A program made the translations under genes and the position numbers. Source: JBNLBT01 sp050303435 (lineage in GTDB: Bacteria > Pseudomonadota > Gammaproteobacteria > Xanthomonadales > Marinicellaceae). From it: a DNA stretch of 64,000 nucleotides. Below are positions 18,739-27,149 of this stretch, one piece after another (position 1 is the first letter of the stretch; each line of letters starts with the position of its first letter). The notes below the pieces were generated by a model, which was given only the letters and a program-made list of their open reading frames with translations, did not search any database and had not been told where the DNA came from. The stretch lies in contig JBNLBT010000003.1 of the NCBI GenBank assembly GCA_050303435.1, forward strand, positions 1 through 64,000. The letters are read 5' to 3'.

Positions 18739-19194
18739 ATGAAGACATGTTTCACTGCCGCGTCCGCGGCCCTGATGCTGACGGCCTGTGTGGCCGATGA
18801 AGAACGCATCGACCTGAGTGCCCACGCATATAAAGGCGAAGGTCTGACGGTGGTGTCCAATCACCCGGACGTGCTCAACACCTACATCAAGCGGCCAGGC
18901 AGCGGCCACCGCTATTGCCTGAAACCGGACCCCGACGTGGCCGTGGATTACACTTCGAGCTTCGGCCTGGGCGGCGGCGCCAACGCCGTCAGCGGTAAGT
19001 TCAGTGCCGACGACGGCGCTGGTGATAAGGCTTTGGGTGGGCGATCACAGAATGTGCTGATGGCGCGGGAAATGCTCTATCGGGCCTGCGAACTGAGCCT
19101 CAACGTCAATGCCGACAAAAACGAGACCATTGCGATCTATGAAAAAACCCTGCGCTCGCTTGAGCGCATGCTGGCGGCTGACCAGGGTCGTTAA
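18739..19194 (+). CDS. Small lipoprotein, function unknown
   Basis: 151 residues. The N-terminus MKTCFTAASAALMLTAC is a short lipoprotein signal with acylation at about Cys17. The mature part has one further Cys pair (HRYCLKP, YRACELS), a glycine-rich segment SFGLGGGANAVSGKF near residue 78, and an ALGGRSQNVLMAREMLYRACE stretch shared by several uncharacterised envelope lipoproteins. A strong AAGAGGAG Shine-Dalgarno precedes the ATG. It is 33 bases after the GNAT gene and convergent with pilU. No enzymatic motif seen. Confidence 0.78.
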   Translation: MKTCFTAASAALMLTACVADEERIDLSAHAYKGEGLTVVSNHPDVLNTYIKRPGSGHRYCLKPDPDVAVDYTSSFGLGGGANAVSGKFSADDGAGDKALGGRSQNVLMAREMLYRACELSLNVNADKNETIAIYEKTLRSLERMLAADQGR

Positions 19195-19230
19195 TTTTCA
19201 GCGTTTGCGCGAAGGGCTGAAATCAGCGCC

Positions 19231-20367
19231 TCAATACAGCGAATCCTTGCGGTCTTCTTCCAGTCCGATGCCTTCCATGCCGGACGACAGTGAGTCGGCG
19301 TCGCCGCCCTGCGACAATTTGATCGCCAGGCGCACTTCGTTGGCCGAATCGGCGTGTCTGAGGGCGTCCTCATAGGTGATTTCACCGGCCTGATACAGCG
19401 TGAACATCGCCTGATCGAAGGTGCACATGCCCATGTTGGTGGATTTTTTCATCAACTCCTTGAGCTTTTCGATCTTGCCCTTGCGAATGTATTCCTGCGC
19501 CAGCGGTGAGTTGATCAGAATCTCCACCGCCGCGCGACGGCCCTTGCCGTCAGGCGTCGGGATCAATTGCTGCGCCACTGTGGCTTTGAGGTTCAGCGAC
19601 AAATCCATCAACAGCTGTTCGCGCGCGTCCTTGGGGAAGAAGTGCAGAATCCGGTCCAGCGCCTGGTTGGCGTTGTTGGCGTGCAGTGTGGCCAGACACA
19701 GGTGCCCGGTTTCAGCAAAAGTGACCGCCTGCTGCATGGTTTCCCGGGTGCGGATCTCGCCGATCATGATCACGTCCGGTGCCTGTCGCAGGGTGTTGCG
19801 CAAGGCGATTTCGAACGAGTCGGTGTCGATGCCGACTTCGCGCTGGGTGACCACGCAGCCCTGATGTTCATGCACGTATTCGATCGGGTCTTCAATGGTG
19901 ATGATGTGGCCGGTGGTGTTGACGTTGCGGAAACCGATCATGGCCGCCAGTGAGGTCGATTTACCGGTGCCGGTGCCGCCGACGAAAATGATGATGCCGC
20001 GTTTGGTCAGCGACAACTCTTTTAGCACCTCGGGCAGTTTCAGCGATTCGAAGGTCGGAATTTTGCTTTCCACCCGGCGGATCACCATGCCCACGGAGTT
20101 TTTCTGATAGAACGCGCTGATACGAAAACGGCCCACCGAGGAAACGCCGATGGCGAAGTTGCACTCGTGGGTGCGTTCGAATTCTTCTTTCTGGTATGGC
20201 GACATGATGCCGGTGACCAGATCTCTGGCCTGCCCCCGGGTCAGCGGGGTTTGCGTGATCGGAATGACGCGGCCGTGAATTTTGATGCTCGGTGGCAATC
20301 CGGTGGTGATGAACAGATCGGATGCCTTCTTGTGCACCATCAGTTTCAAATAGGAATTAAAATCCAT
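19231..20367 (-). CDS. pilU: Type IV pilus retraction-associated ATPase PilU
   Basis: 378 residues of the PilT/PilU family. Opens MDFNSYLKLMVHKKASDLFI, has Walker A GGTGTGKS near 130 (PilU-like rather than the GPTGSGKS of PilT), EDPIEYVHEH, GEIRTRETMQ and the His box TLHANNANQ. PilU assists PilT in pilus retraction and depends on PilT for force in species studied. The C-terminal tail is longer than in PilT, as usual. It follows pilT by 22 bases with an AGGTG ribosome site, making a pilT-pilU operon. Confidence 0.95.
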   Translation of the reverse strand: MDFNSYLKLMVHKKASDLFITTGLPPSIKIHGRVIPITQTPLTRGQARDLVTGIMSPYQKEEFERTHECNFAIGVSSVGRFRISAFYQKNSVGMVIRRVESKIPTFESLKLPEVLKELSLTKRGIIIFVGGTGTGKSTSLAAMIGFRNVNTTGHIITIEDPIEYVHEHQGCVVTQREVGIDTDSFEIALRNTLRQAPDVIMIGEIRTRETMQQAVTFAETGHLCLATLHANNANQALDRILHFFPKDAREQLLMDLSLNLKATVAQQLIPTPDGKGRRAAVEILINSPLAQEYIRKGKIEKLKELMKKSTNMGMCTFDQAMFTLYQAGEITYEDALRHADSANEVRLAIKLSQGGDADSLSSGMEGIGLEEDRKDSLY

Positions 20368-20389
20368 CGTCTTGCACCTCGCTTAAGCG

Positions 20390-21427
20390 TTAGTCAAAAT
20401 CGGCCTTGTTCTGCGCCTTGCTGCGCGCCTGTTGCCGGGTCACACTGCCTTTTCTGACCAGATCAATGAGACACTGGTCCAAAGTCTGCATGCCGATGGC
20501 CTGGCCGGTTTGAATGGAAGAGTACATTTGCGCCACCTTGTCCTCGCGAATCAGGTTACGGATCGCCGGAATGCCGATCATGATTTCATGCGCCGCGATG
20601 CGTCCGCCGCCAACCCGTTTCATCAGGGTCTGTGCAATCACCGCTCGCAGCGACTCGGACAGCATGGAGCGCACCATGGGTTTTTCACCCGCGGGGAACA
20701 CGTCGATGATCCGGTCAATGGTTTTCGCCGCCGAGGTGGTGTGCAGTGTGCCAAACACCAGGTGACCGGTTTCCGCCGCCGTCAGCGCCAGACGGATGGT
20801 TTCCAGGTCACGCAACTCGCCCACCAGGATGATGTCGGGGTCTTCACGCAGTGCTGAACGCAAGGCATTTTCGAAGCTTTTGGTGTCGCGGTGCACCTCG
20901 CGCTGATTGACCAGACATTTGTTGCTGGTGTGCACGAATTCGATCGGGTCTTCAATGGTGAGAATGTGTCCGTGTTCTTTCTTGTTGATGTAATCGATCA
21001 TCGCCGCCAGGGTGGTCGATTTTCCCGAACCGGTCGGTCCGGTGACCAGTATGAGGCCGCGCGGCACTTCAATAATGTCCTTGAATATTGCTGGGCAATT
21101 GAGGTCTTCAAAGGTCAGAATTTCAGTTGGAATGGTCCGGAACACCGCGCCGCATCCGCGGTTCTGGTTGAAGGCGTTGACACGGAAACGCGCCAGCCCG
21201 GGAATTTCGAAAGAAAAGTCAATCTCGTAGTTTTCCTCGTATTCCTTGCGCTGAAAATCGCTCATGATGTCATAGATCATGTCGTGCAATTCCTTGTGCT
21301 CCAGGGGCGGCAGATTGATCCGGCGCACGTCCCCGTCGACTCGGATCATCGGCGGCAAGCCGGCAGACAGGTGCAGATCCGAAGCCTTGTTCTTGACAGA
21401 AAATGCAAGCAATTCAGCAATATCCAT
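20390..21427 (-). CDS. pilT: Type IV pilus retraction ATPase PilT
   Basis: 345 residues, the normal PilT length. MDIAELLAFSVKNKASDLHL opens the PAS-like N-terminal domain. Walker A GPTGSGKST spans about 130-138, followed by EDPIEFVH, the Walker B/GELRDLETI motif and the His box GTLHTTSA. The PilT C-terminal AIRNLIRE motif is present. It depolymerises type IV pili at the inner membrane and drives twitching, DNA uptake and adhesion. First gene of pilT-pilU, divergent from the DUF192 lipoprotein gene. Confidence 0.97.
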   Translation of the reverse strand: MDIAELLAFSVKNKASDLHLSAGLPPMIRVDGDVRRINLPPLEHKELHDMIYDIMSDFQRKEYEENYEIDFSFEIPGLARFRVNAFNQNRGCGAVFRTIPTEILTFEDLNCPAIFKDIIEVPRGLILVTGPTGSGKSTTLAAMIDYINKKEHGHILTIEDPIEFVHTSNKCLVNQREVHRDTKSFENALRSALREDPDIILVGELRDLETIRLALTAAETGHLVFGTLHTTSAAKTIDRIIDVFPAGEKPMVRSMLSESLRAVIAQTLMKRVGGGRIAAHEIMIGIPAIRNLIREDKVAQMYSSIQTGQAIGMQTLDQCLIDLVRKGSVTRQQARSKAQNKADFD

Positions 21428-21518
21428 GGGCGTAGACTCTCAAAAATGGAAACTCAAACTGCTGTTGAGTTTATCCTTGTTAAGTGATAAATTCCAGTCA
21501 ATCGATCAAAAAAATGGC

Positions 21519-21971
21519 ATGAGTAAATTATTTGCTTTGTGGCTGATTTTATCCGTTTCCACGCTGGCCTCCTGCCAGCCTGCAAACGATCACGTCACTC
21601 TGGATGGACACCGCTTCGCAGTGGAAATCGCCGACACCCCGCACAGCCGGGAAAAAGGCATGATGTTTCGTGAACATCTGGCGGATGATGCGGGCATGCT
21701 GTTTCTGTTTGACCACGAGGCACCGCGCTCTTTCTGGATGAAAAACTGCAAAATTCCGCTGGACATCCTGTATTTTGATGCCAATCGGCGGCTGGTGAGC
21801 GTGCAGCACAACGTGCCGCCGTGCCGCTCGTTCGATGGGCGTTGCCCAAGTTATCCGTCGGAAAAGCCGGCCCGTTACGTGCTGGAACTTAATGGCGGGC
21901 TGACCGAGTCATTGGGGATCCAAACGGGCGCCGAGTTGCAGATGTTTCTCAAACGCGGCGTGAAAAAATAA
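21519..21971 (+). CDS. DUF192-family lipoprotein
   Basis: 150 residues. A lipoprotein signal ends in STLASC (Cys near residue 19). The DUF192 domain follows, with HSREKGMMFREHL, GMLFLFDHEAPRSFWMKNC and the ending ALELNGG-like block VLELNGGLTESLGI. DUF192 proteins (COG1430) are small secreted or lipid-anchored beta proteins without known function. The ATG at 21519 is chosen because a signal peptide begins there; the open frame extends upstream into the pilT leader but lacks sense. Likely monocistronic. Confidence 0.87.
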   Translation: MSKLFALWLILSVSTLASCQPANDHVTLDGHRFAVEIADTPHSREKGMMFREHLADDAGMLFLFDHEAPRSFWMKNCKIPLDILYFDANRRLVSVQHNVPPCRSFDGRCPSYPSEKPARYVLELNGGLTESLGIQTGAELQMFLKRGVKK

Positions 21972-22161
21972 AATTCTGCGGTCCATTCCATGGTGCATGC
22001 AGAGATCGATGTGGTGGTAAATTTGTGGCAGAAATTCCTTTATTTGCCGTTAAAAACAGTTAATATTGTGCCACATTCAAACTAAACCGGCTGTTTCGTA
22101 CACACCGCCCCGCGCAGTGGCCCTGCGATCCGGTCTGCTAAAAAGAGGCAAGGATAAATCA

Positions 22162-23673
22162 ATGAAAATACACAAGCTTGCAGTGACCGCGTTGTTGCTG
22201 TTGCCTGTGGCCGCGATGGCCGCCGGCATCGATGAAACAATCAATGGCTGGATGGCGCCCATCACCGCCGCCGTCAACAGTTTTTTCATGACCCCGATTC
22301 CCATCCCGTTTTTGGGTGGATCTGCCCCCTTCATTGTGATCTGGCTGGTGGTGGCGGCGACGTTTTTCACTTTGTATTTTAAATTCATCAACCTGCGATC
22401 TTTCCGCCATGGCTACCAGCTGATCAGCGGCAAATACGATCACCACGACGCGCCTGGGGAAGTGACGCACTTCCAGGCCCTGTCCACCGCGCTGTCCGGC
22501 ACCGTGGGTCTGGGCAACATTGCCGGCGTGGCCACCGCGGTCAGTGTCGGCGGCGCCGGTGCCACTTTCTGGATGATCGTTGCCGGTCTGCTCGGCATGT
22601 CTTCCAAGTTTGTTGAATGCACCCTGGGGGTCAAATACCGCGACATCGGTCCGGACGGCAAAGTCTCTGGCGGCCCGATGCGTTACCTGTCCAAGGGTTT
22701 TGCTGAGAACGGCAAAGCCAACCTGGGCAAATTCCTTGCCGGTCTGTTCGCCATCCTGTGCGTGGGCGCGGCCATCGGTGGCGGCAACATGTTCCAGGCC
22801 AACCAGTCCTTTGCGCAGTTACAGAGCATCACCGGCGGCGCCGACAGTTTCCTCGCCGGCAAAGGCTGGCTGTTCGGCCTGGTGCTGGCGGTGCTGACCG
22901 GCGTCACCATCATCGGCGGCATCAAGGGCATCGCCCGCGTGACCTCCAAGCTGGTGCCGTTCATGGGCATACTGTACGTGGTCACCGGTCTGGTGGTGAT
23001 TTTCCTTAATTTGGGCCACGTGCCGCAGGCGTTCAGTGATATTTTCTCAGGTGCATTCAACGCCCCGGCGGTGACCGGTGGCGCGCTCGGTGTGTTGATC
23101 ATTGGATTTCAACGCGCCGCGTTCTCCAATGAGGCCGGCGTCGGTTCGGCGGCGATTGCGCATTCGGCGGTGACCACCAAACACCCGGTCACCGAAGGTT
23201 TGGTGGCCTTGTATGAGCCGTTCATCGACACCGTTGTCGTTTGCACCATCACTGCACTGGTGATCAGTATTTCCGGCGCCCTGGACACCTCAACGGGCCT
23301 GCAGGGCATTGAACTGACCTCGGCGGCGTTTGCCAGCGCGGTGTCCTGGTTCCCCTACGTGCTGACCCTGGCGGCCATTCTGTTTGCCTTTTCCACCATG
23401 ATTTCCTGGTCCTATTACGGCGTGCGTGCCTGGACCTACATGTTTGGCGAAAACAAAACCCAGGAAAACATTTTTTATGTGGTGTATTTGTTTTTCACCA
23501 TCATCGGTGCATCCATCAACCTGTCCGCGGTGATCGACTTCTCTTTTGCCATGGTGCTGGCGATGTCCTTCCCCAACATCATCGGCTTGTATTATCTGAC
23601 GCCGGTGGTGAAAAACGAGTTGAACACCTACATGGCCAAACTCAAGGCCGGCGAAATTCAGCGCACCGCCTAG
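22162..23673 (+). CDS. Sodium:alanine symporter family (AGCS) protein
   Basis: 503 residues, about 11 membrane segments, of the AGCS (alanine or glycine:cation symporter) family that takes up D/L-alanine or glycine with sodium. Diagnostic blocks are SGTVGLGNIAGVATAVS, GGPMRYLSKG, the FSNEAGVGSAAIAHS motif and WSYYGVRAW. The N-terminus has an unusual cleavable-looking signal before the IDETINGW helix, as in many marine relatives. The start is the ATG at 22162 preceded by AGAGGCAAGGA. It is followed by an intrinsic terminator at 23697 and so is monocistronic. Confidence 0.95.
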   Translation: MKIHKLAVTALLLLPVAAMAAGIDETINGWMAPITAAVNSFFMTPIPIPFLGGSAPFIVIWLVVAATFFTLYFKFINLRSFRHGYQLISGKYDHHDAPGEVTHFQALSTALSGTVGLGNIAGVATAVSVGGAGATFWMIVAGLLGMSSKFVECTLGVKYRDIGPDGKVSGGPMRYLSKGFAENGKANLGKFLAGLFAILCVGAAIGGGNMFQANQSFAQLQSITGGADSFLAGKGWLFGLVLAVLTGVTIIGGIKGIARVTSKLVPFMGILYVVTGLVVIFLNLGHVPQAFSDIFSGAFNAPAVTGGALGVLIIGFQRAAFSNEAGVGSAAIAHSAVTTKHPVTEGLVALYEPFIDTVVVCTITALVISISGALDTSTGLQGIELTSAAFASAVSWFPYVLTLAAILFAFSTMISWSYYGVRAWTYMFGENKTQENIFYVVYLFFTIIGASINLSAVIDFSFAMVLAMSFPNIIGLYYLTPVVKNELNTYMAKLKAGEIQRTA

Positions 23674-23696
23674 AGCGGTCGCAAGCGAGACATCAC

Positions 23697-23721
23697 AAGG
23701 CCCGTTCTGCGGGCCTTTTTT
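23697..23721 (+). terminator. Intrinsic terminator after the AGCS symporter
   Basis: Stem AAGGCCCG/CGGGCCTT with loop TTCTG, followed by a run of T residues to 23721. It lies 24 bases after the symporter stop and separates it from the gapA cluster. Confidence 0.93.
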
Positions 23722-23797
23722 GTGCCTTCACGGCCGCCGCAAACGGGCCGCCAGACTTGCCAATCGCAGCAAGATAAGGGAAAATGGGGGACTTTTG

Positions 23798-23826
23798 TTT
23801 ACGCGCCATTTTCGCGCGCTTATCAA
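23798..23826 (+). promoter_or_regulatory. Putative promoter of the gapA-pgk-fba cluster
   Basis: TTTACG (23798-23803), a 17-base spacer, TATCAA (23821-23826), about 20 bases before the gapA ATG. Each hexamer matches the sigma70 consensus at four of six positions. The resulting 5' UTR would be only about 14 bases, carrying the CGGAG ribosome site just at its limit; this shortens confidence. Confidence 0.4.
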
Positions 23827-23846
23827 CACGATCCCGGAGTAAATAC

Positions 23847-24857
23847 ATGACTATCAGAGTTGCTATCAACGGCTACGGTCGCATTGGCCGCAATGTGATG
23901 CGCGCGCTGTACGAATCAGGCCGCCAGAACGACATCAAAATCGTCGCCATCAACGACCTCGGTGACGTCCAGACCAATGCCCACCTGACCCGCTACGACA
24001 CCGCGCACGGCCCGTTTCGCGGCGAAGTCACGGTTGACGGCAACAACCTGGTGGTCAACGGCGATGAGATCCGTGTGCTGGCCGAACGCAACCCCGAGCA
24101 ATTGCCGTGGGAAGAAATGAACATTGACGTGGTGATGGAATGCACCGGCATTTTCCGCACCCGCGAGCTGGCCGGCAAACACCTGGCCGCCGGCGCCAAA
24201 AAAGTGCTGCTCTCGGCGCCCGCCTCCGGCGCAGTCGACGCCACCATTGTGTACGGCGTCAATCACCACGTGTTGAAAGCCGAACACACCGTGGTGTCCA
24301 ACGCCTCGTGCACCACCAACTGCCTGGCGCCGCTGGTCAAGCCGCTGCACGACGCCATTGGCGTTGAGCAGGGTTTGATGACCACCATTCACGCCTACAC
24401 CAACGATCAGGTCCTGACCGACGTGTACCACAAAGACCTGCGCCGCGCGCGCTCGGCGACCATGAGCCAGATTCCGACCAAAACCGGCGCCGCCGCCGCG
24501 GTGGGCCTGGTGCTGCCGGAGTTGAACGGTCGCCTGGACGGATTCGCCATGCGCGTGCCGACCATCAACGTATCGGTGGTGGATCTGACCTTCATTGCCG
24601 GGCGCGAAACCAGCGAAGAGGAAGTCAACAAAATCGTCAAGAGCGCGTCCGAAGGCGCACTGAAAGGCATTCTGGGCTACAACGAGGAGCCGCTGGTGTC
24701 GATTGATTTCAATCACAACCCGGCTTCATCGACGCTGGACGCCGGTTTGACCAAAGCCTCCGGCCGTCTGGTCAAAGTGCTGTCGTGGTACGACAACGAA
24801 TGGGGCTTCTCCAATCGCATGCTGGACACCGCCGCAGCGATGATGCAGGCCGGCTGA
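23847..24857 (+). CDS. gapA: Glyceraldehyde-3-phosphate dehydrogenase (type I)
   Basis: 336 residues. NAD-binding INGYGRIGRNVMRA at the N-terminus, a cofactor Asp in AINDLGD near residue 34, and the nucleophile Cys155 in SNASCTTNCLAP. His is in TTIHAYTNDQ, and WYDNEWGFSNRM closes the catalytic domain. Converts glyceraldehyde-3-phosphate to 1,3-bisphosphoglycerate in the cytosol. The ATG at 23847 with CGGAGT upstream is preferred over an upstream in-frame start because the family begins directly at MTIRVAINGYG. First gene of the glycolytic run; pgk starts four bases after its stop. Confidence 0.96.
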   Translation: MTIRVAINGYGRIGRNVMRALYESGRQNDIKIVAINDLGDVQTNAHLTRYDTAHGPFRGEVTVDGNNLVVNGDEIRVLAERNPEQLPWEEMNIDVVMECTGIFRTRELAGKHLAAGAKKVLLSAPASGAVDATIVYGVNHHVLKAEHTVVSNASCTTNCLAPLVKPLHDAIGVEQGLMTTIHAYTNDQVLTDVYHKDLRRARSATMSQIPTKTGAAAAVGLVLPELNGRLDGFAMRVPTINVSVVDLTFIAGRETSEEEVNKIVKSASEGALKGILGYNEEPLVSIDFNHNPASSTLDAGLTKASGRLVKVLSWYDNEWGFSNRMLDTAAAMMQAG

Positions 24858-24861
24858 ACGC

Positions 24862-26055
24862 ATGGGCGTGCTGAACATGGCCGATGTGGATCTGCGCGGC
24901 AAGCGGGTGCTGATCCGTGAAGATCTGAATGTGCCACTGGCCGACGGCCGGGTGCGCAGCGACAAACGCATCCGCGCCGCCCTGCCGACCATTCGCCAGG
25001 CGCTGGACGCCGGTGCCGCGGTGCTGCTGATGTCGCATCTGGGGCGTCCGCAGGAAGGCCGCTTTGACGCCGAATTCTCCTTGCAACCGGTGGCCGAGCA
25101 TTTGCAGTCCTTGTTGCAGCACCCGGTGCGCCTGCAGCGCGACTGGCTGGACGGCGTGGCGGTGCAGCCGGGCGAAGTGGTGCTGCTGGAAAACGTGCGT
25201 TTCAATGTCGGTGAGAAAGCCAACGATGAGCGCTTGAGTGCGCGCATGGCGGCGCTGTGCGATGTGTTCGTGATGGATGCCTTTGGCACCGCACACCGCG
25301 CACAGGCCTCCACCCACGGCGTCGGACTGAAGGCCCCGGTGGCCTGCGCCGGGCCCTTGCTGGCGGCCGAACTGGCGGCGCTGGGCCGTGCCCTGGAAAA
25401 CCCCGCGCGGCCGTTTCTGGCGGTGGTCGGCGGCTCCAAGGTGTCGACCAAGATCACCCTCCTGGAAAAACTGCTGGACAAGGTCGATCAATTGATCGTC
25501 GGCGGCGGCATCGCCAACACCTTCATCGCCGCGGCGGGTCACCCGGTGGGTCGCTCCCTGCATGAAGCGGATTTCATTGATCAGGCCGCGGCCCTGCTGC
25601 GGCGCGCCGAGGCCGAAGGCAAACTGATTCCGGTGCCCAGCGACGTGGTGGTGGCCGATGCCTTTGCCGCCGACGCTGAAGCACGCGTCAAGCCGGTGGC
25701 CGAAGTGGGCCCTGAAGAGATGATTCTGGACATCGGCCCGGACACGGCGCAACGGCTGGCTGCATTGGCCGCCGAGGCCGGCACGGTGGTGTGGAACGGC
25801 CCGGTCGGCGTGTTTGAATTCGAACAATTCAGCCACGGCACCCGCGTGCTGGGACAGGCCATCGCCGATTCAAAGGCCTTTTCCATTGCCGGCGGCGGCG
25901 ACACGCTGGCGGCGATAGACCAGTTCGGCATCGCCGATGACATCGACTGCATATCAACCGGCGGTGGCGCATTTCTGGAGTTTCTGGAAGGCGTGAAACT
26001 GCCCGCGGTGGCCATGCTGGAGCAACGCGCCGCGCAATCCCAAATCAACCATTGA
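24862..26055 (+). CDS. pgk: Phosphoglycerate kinase
   Basis: 397 residues. N-domain substrate motifs RGKRVLIREDLNVPL and LLMSHLGRPQEG are intact, with the central GGSKVSTKI and VGGGIANTF, and the C-terminal GGGDTLAAI and STGGGAFLEFLEG loops that bind nucleotide. Makes ATP from 1,3-bisphosphoglycerate. Annotated from ATG 24862; a second ATG 15 bases downstream (MADVDLRGKRV) fits the family equally well. It sits between gapA and a class I aldolase. Confidence 0.96.
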   Translation: MGVLNMADVDLRGKRVLIREDLNVPLADGRVRSDKRIRAALPTIRQALDAGAAVLLMSHLGRPQEGRFDAEFSLQPVAEHLQSLLQHPVRLQRDWLDGVAVQPGEVVLLENVRFNVGEKANDERLSARMAALCDVFVMDAFGTAHRAQASTHGVGLKAPVACAGPLLAAELAALGRALENPARPFLAVVGGSKVSTKITLLEKLLDKVDQLIVGGGIANTFIAAAGHPVGRSLHEADFIDQAAALLRRAEAEGKLIPVPSDVVVADAFAADAEARVKPVAEVGPEEMILDIGPDTAQRLAALAAEAGTVVWNGPVGVFEFEQFSHGTRVLGQAIADSKAFSIAGGGDTLAAIDQFGIADDIDCISTGGGAFLEFLEGVKLPAVAMLEQRAAQSQINH

Positions 26056-26062
26056 GACGAAC

Positions 26063-27097
26063 ATGACTGACAAATTGAATGAAATGATAGAAACCGCGGC
26101 GGCCATGGTGGCGCGCGGTCGAGGCATCCTGGCGATTGACGAGAGCACCGGGACGATCAAAAAGCGACTGGATTCGGTGAACGTTGAATGCACCGAAGAC
26201 AACCGCCGCGCTTACCGGCAGATGCTGTTGACCGCAGAGAACCTGGGCGAACACATCTCCGGCGCCATCCTGTTTGACGAAACCCTGCGGCAATCCACCG
26301 CCGACGGCGTGGCCTTCGTTGAGGTGATGAAAAAAGCCGGCGTGATTCCGGGCATTAAGGTCGACAAGGGCGCCCACCCACTGGCCGGCTTCGAAGGCGA
26401 AAAAGTCACCGAAGGCCTGGACGGCCTGCGCGAGCGGCTGAACGAATACTATGAACTGGGCGCGCGTTTTGCCAAATGGCGCGCGGTCATCTCGATCGAT
26501 GAAGTCAACCCGTCGATGACCTGCATCAACGCCAACTGCCACGCCCTGGCGCGCTACGCGGCGCTGTGTCAGGAAGCCGGTTTGGTGCCGATGGTGGAGC
26601 CGGAAGTGCTGATGGACGGCGACCACGACATCGCCACCGCCTATGAAGTCACTGAACTGACCCTGAAAACGCTGTTTGACCAGCTGTATGAACACAACGT
26701 GGTGCTGGAAGCCTGCATTCTCAAATCCAGCATGGTGGTGGCCGGCGCGGACTGTGAAGAAGGTGCCGATGTTGAGGAAGTGGCTGAGGCCACGGTCAGC
26801 TGTCTGCTGAATGCGGTGCCGGCGTCCCTGGCCGGTGTGGTGTTTTTGTCCGGCGGACAGAGTGAAATCGAAGCCACCGAACATTTGAATGAAATGAATG
26901 CCCTGGACGGCGTGTCCCTGCCCTGGCCGTTGAGTTTTTCCTACGGCCGTGCCTTGCAGGCTTCGGCGCTGAAAATGTGGGGCGCGAACCCCAAAGACAA
27001 CGTCGCAGCGGCGCAACAGGAACTTTTGCATCGGGCCCGCATGAATGGCCTGGCGGCGATGGGCGAATACGACGCATCGATGGAAGAAGGCAACTAA
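26063..27097 (+). CDS. Fructose-bisphosphate aldolase, class I
   Basis: 344 residues of the Schiff-base (metal-independent) aldolase family resembling eukaryotic enzymes. GRGILAIDESTGTIKKR opens the barrel, KWRAVISID carries active-site Lys, the Schiff-base Lys is in LEACILKSSMV near residue 220, and FLSGGQSEIEAT binds phosphate. Cleaves fructose-1,6-bisphosphate, or condenses trioses in gluconeogenesis. Seven bases after pgk. In many related genomes a pyruvate kinase gene lies between pgk and fba; here there is none. Confidence 0.95.
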   Translation: MTDKLNEMIETAAAMVARGRGILAIDESTGTIKKRLDSVNVECTEDNRRAYRQMLLTAENLGEHISGAILFDETLRQSTADGVAFVEVMKKAGVIPGIKVDKGAHPLAGFEGEKVTEGLDGLRERLNEYYELGARFAKWRAVISIDEVNPSMTCINANCHALARYAALCQEAGLVPMVEPEVLMDGDHDIATAYEVTELTLKTLFDQLYEHNVVLEACILKSSMVVAGADCEEGADVEEVAEATVSCLLNAVPASLAGVVFLSGGQSEIEATEHLNEMNALDGVSLPWPLSFSYGRALQASALKMWGANPKDNVAAAQQELLHRARMNGLAAMGEYDASMEEGN

Positions 27098-27110
27098 AAG
27101 CGACCGGCGC

Positions 27111-27128
27111 GGGGTGCGCAAGCGCCCC
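27111..27128 (+). other. Intercistronic stem-loop with GNRA tetraloop
   Basis: GGGGTGCGCAAGCGCCCC folds into a seven-pair stem (one G-U) closed by a GCAA tetraloop, between the aldolase stop and the maeB start. No T-run follows, so it is not an intrinsic terminator. Such hairpins often mark mRNA processing or 3' protection and could set the glycolytic part apart from the maeB-aceE part of the transcript. Confidence 0.5.
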
Positions 27129-27149
27129 GTGCTCTCTGGAAAAACACAC

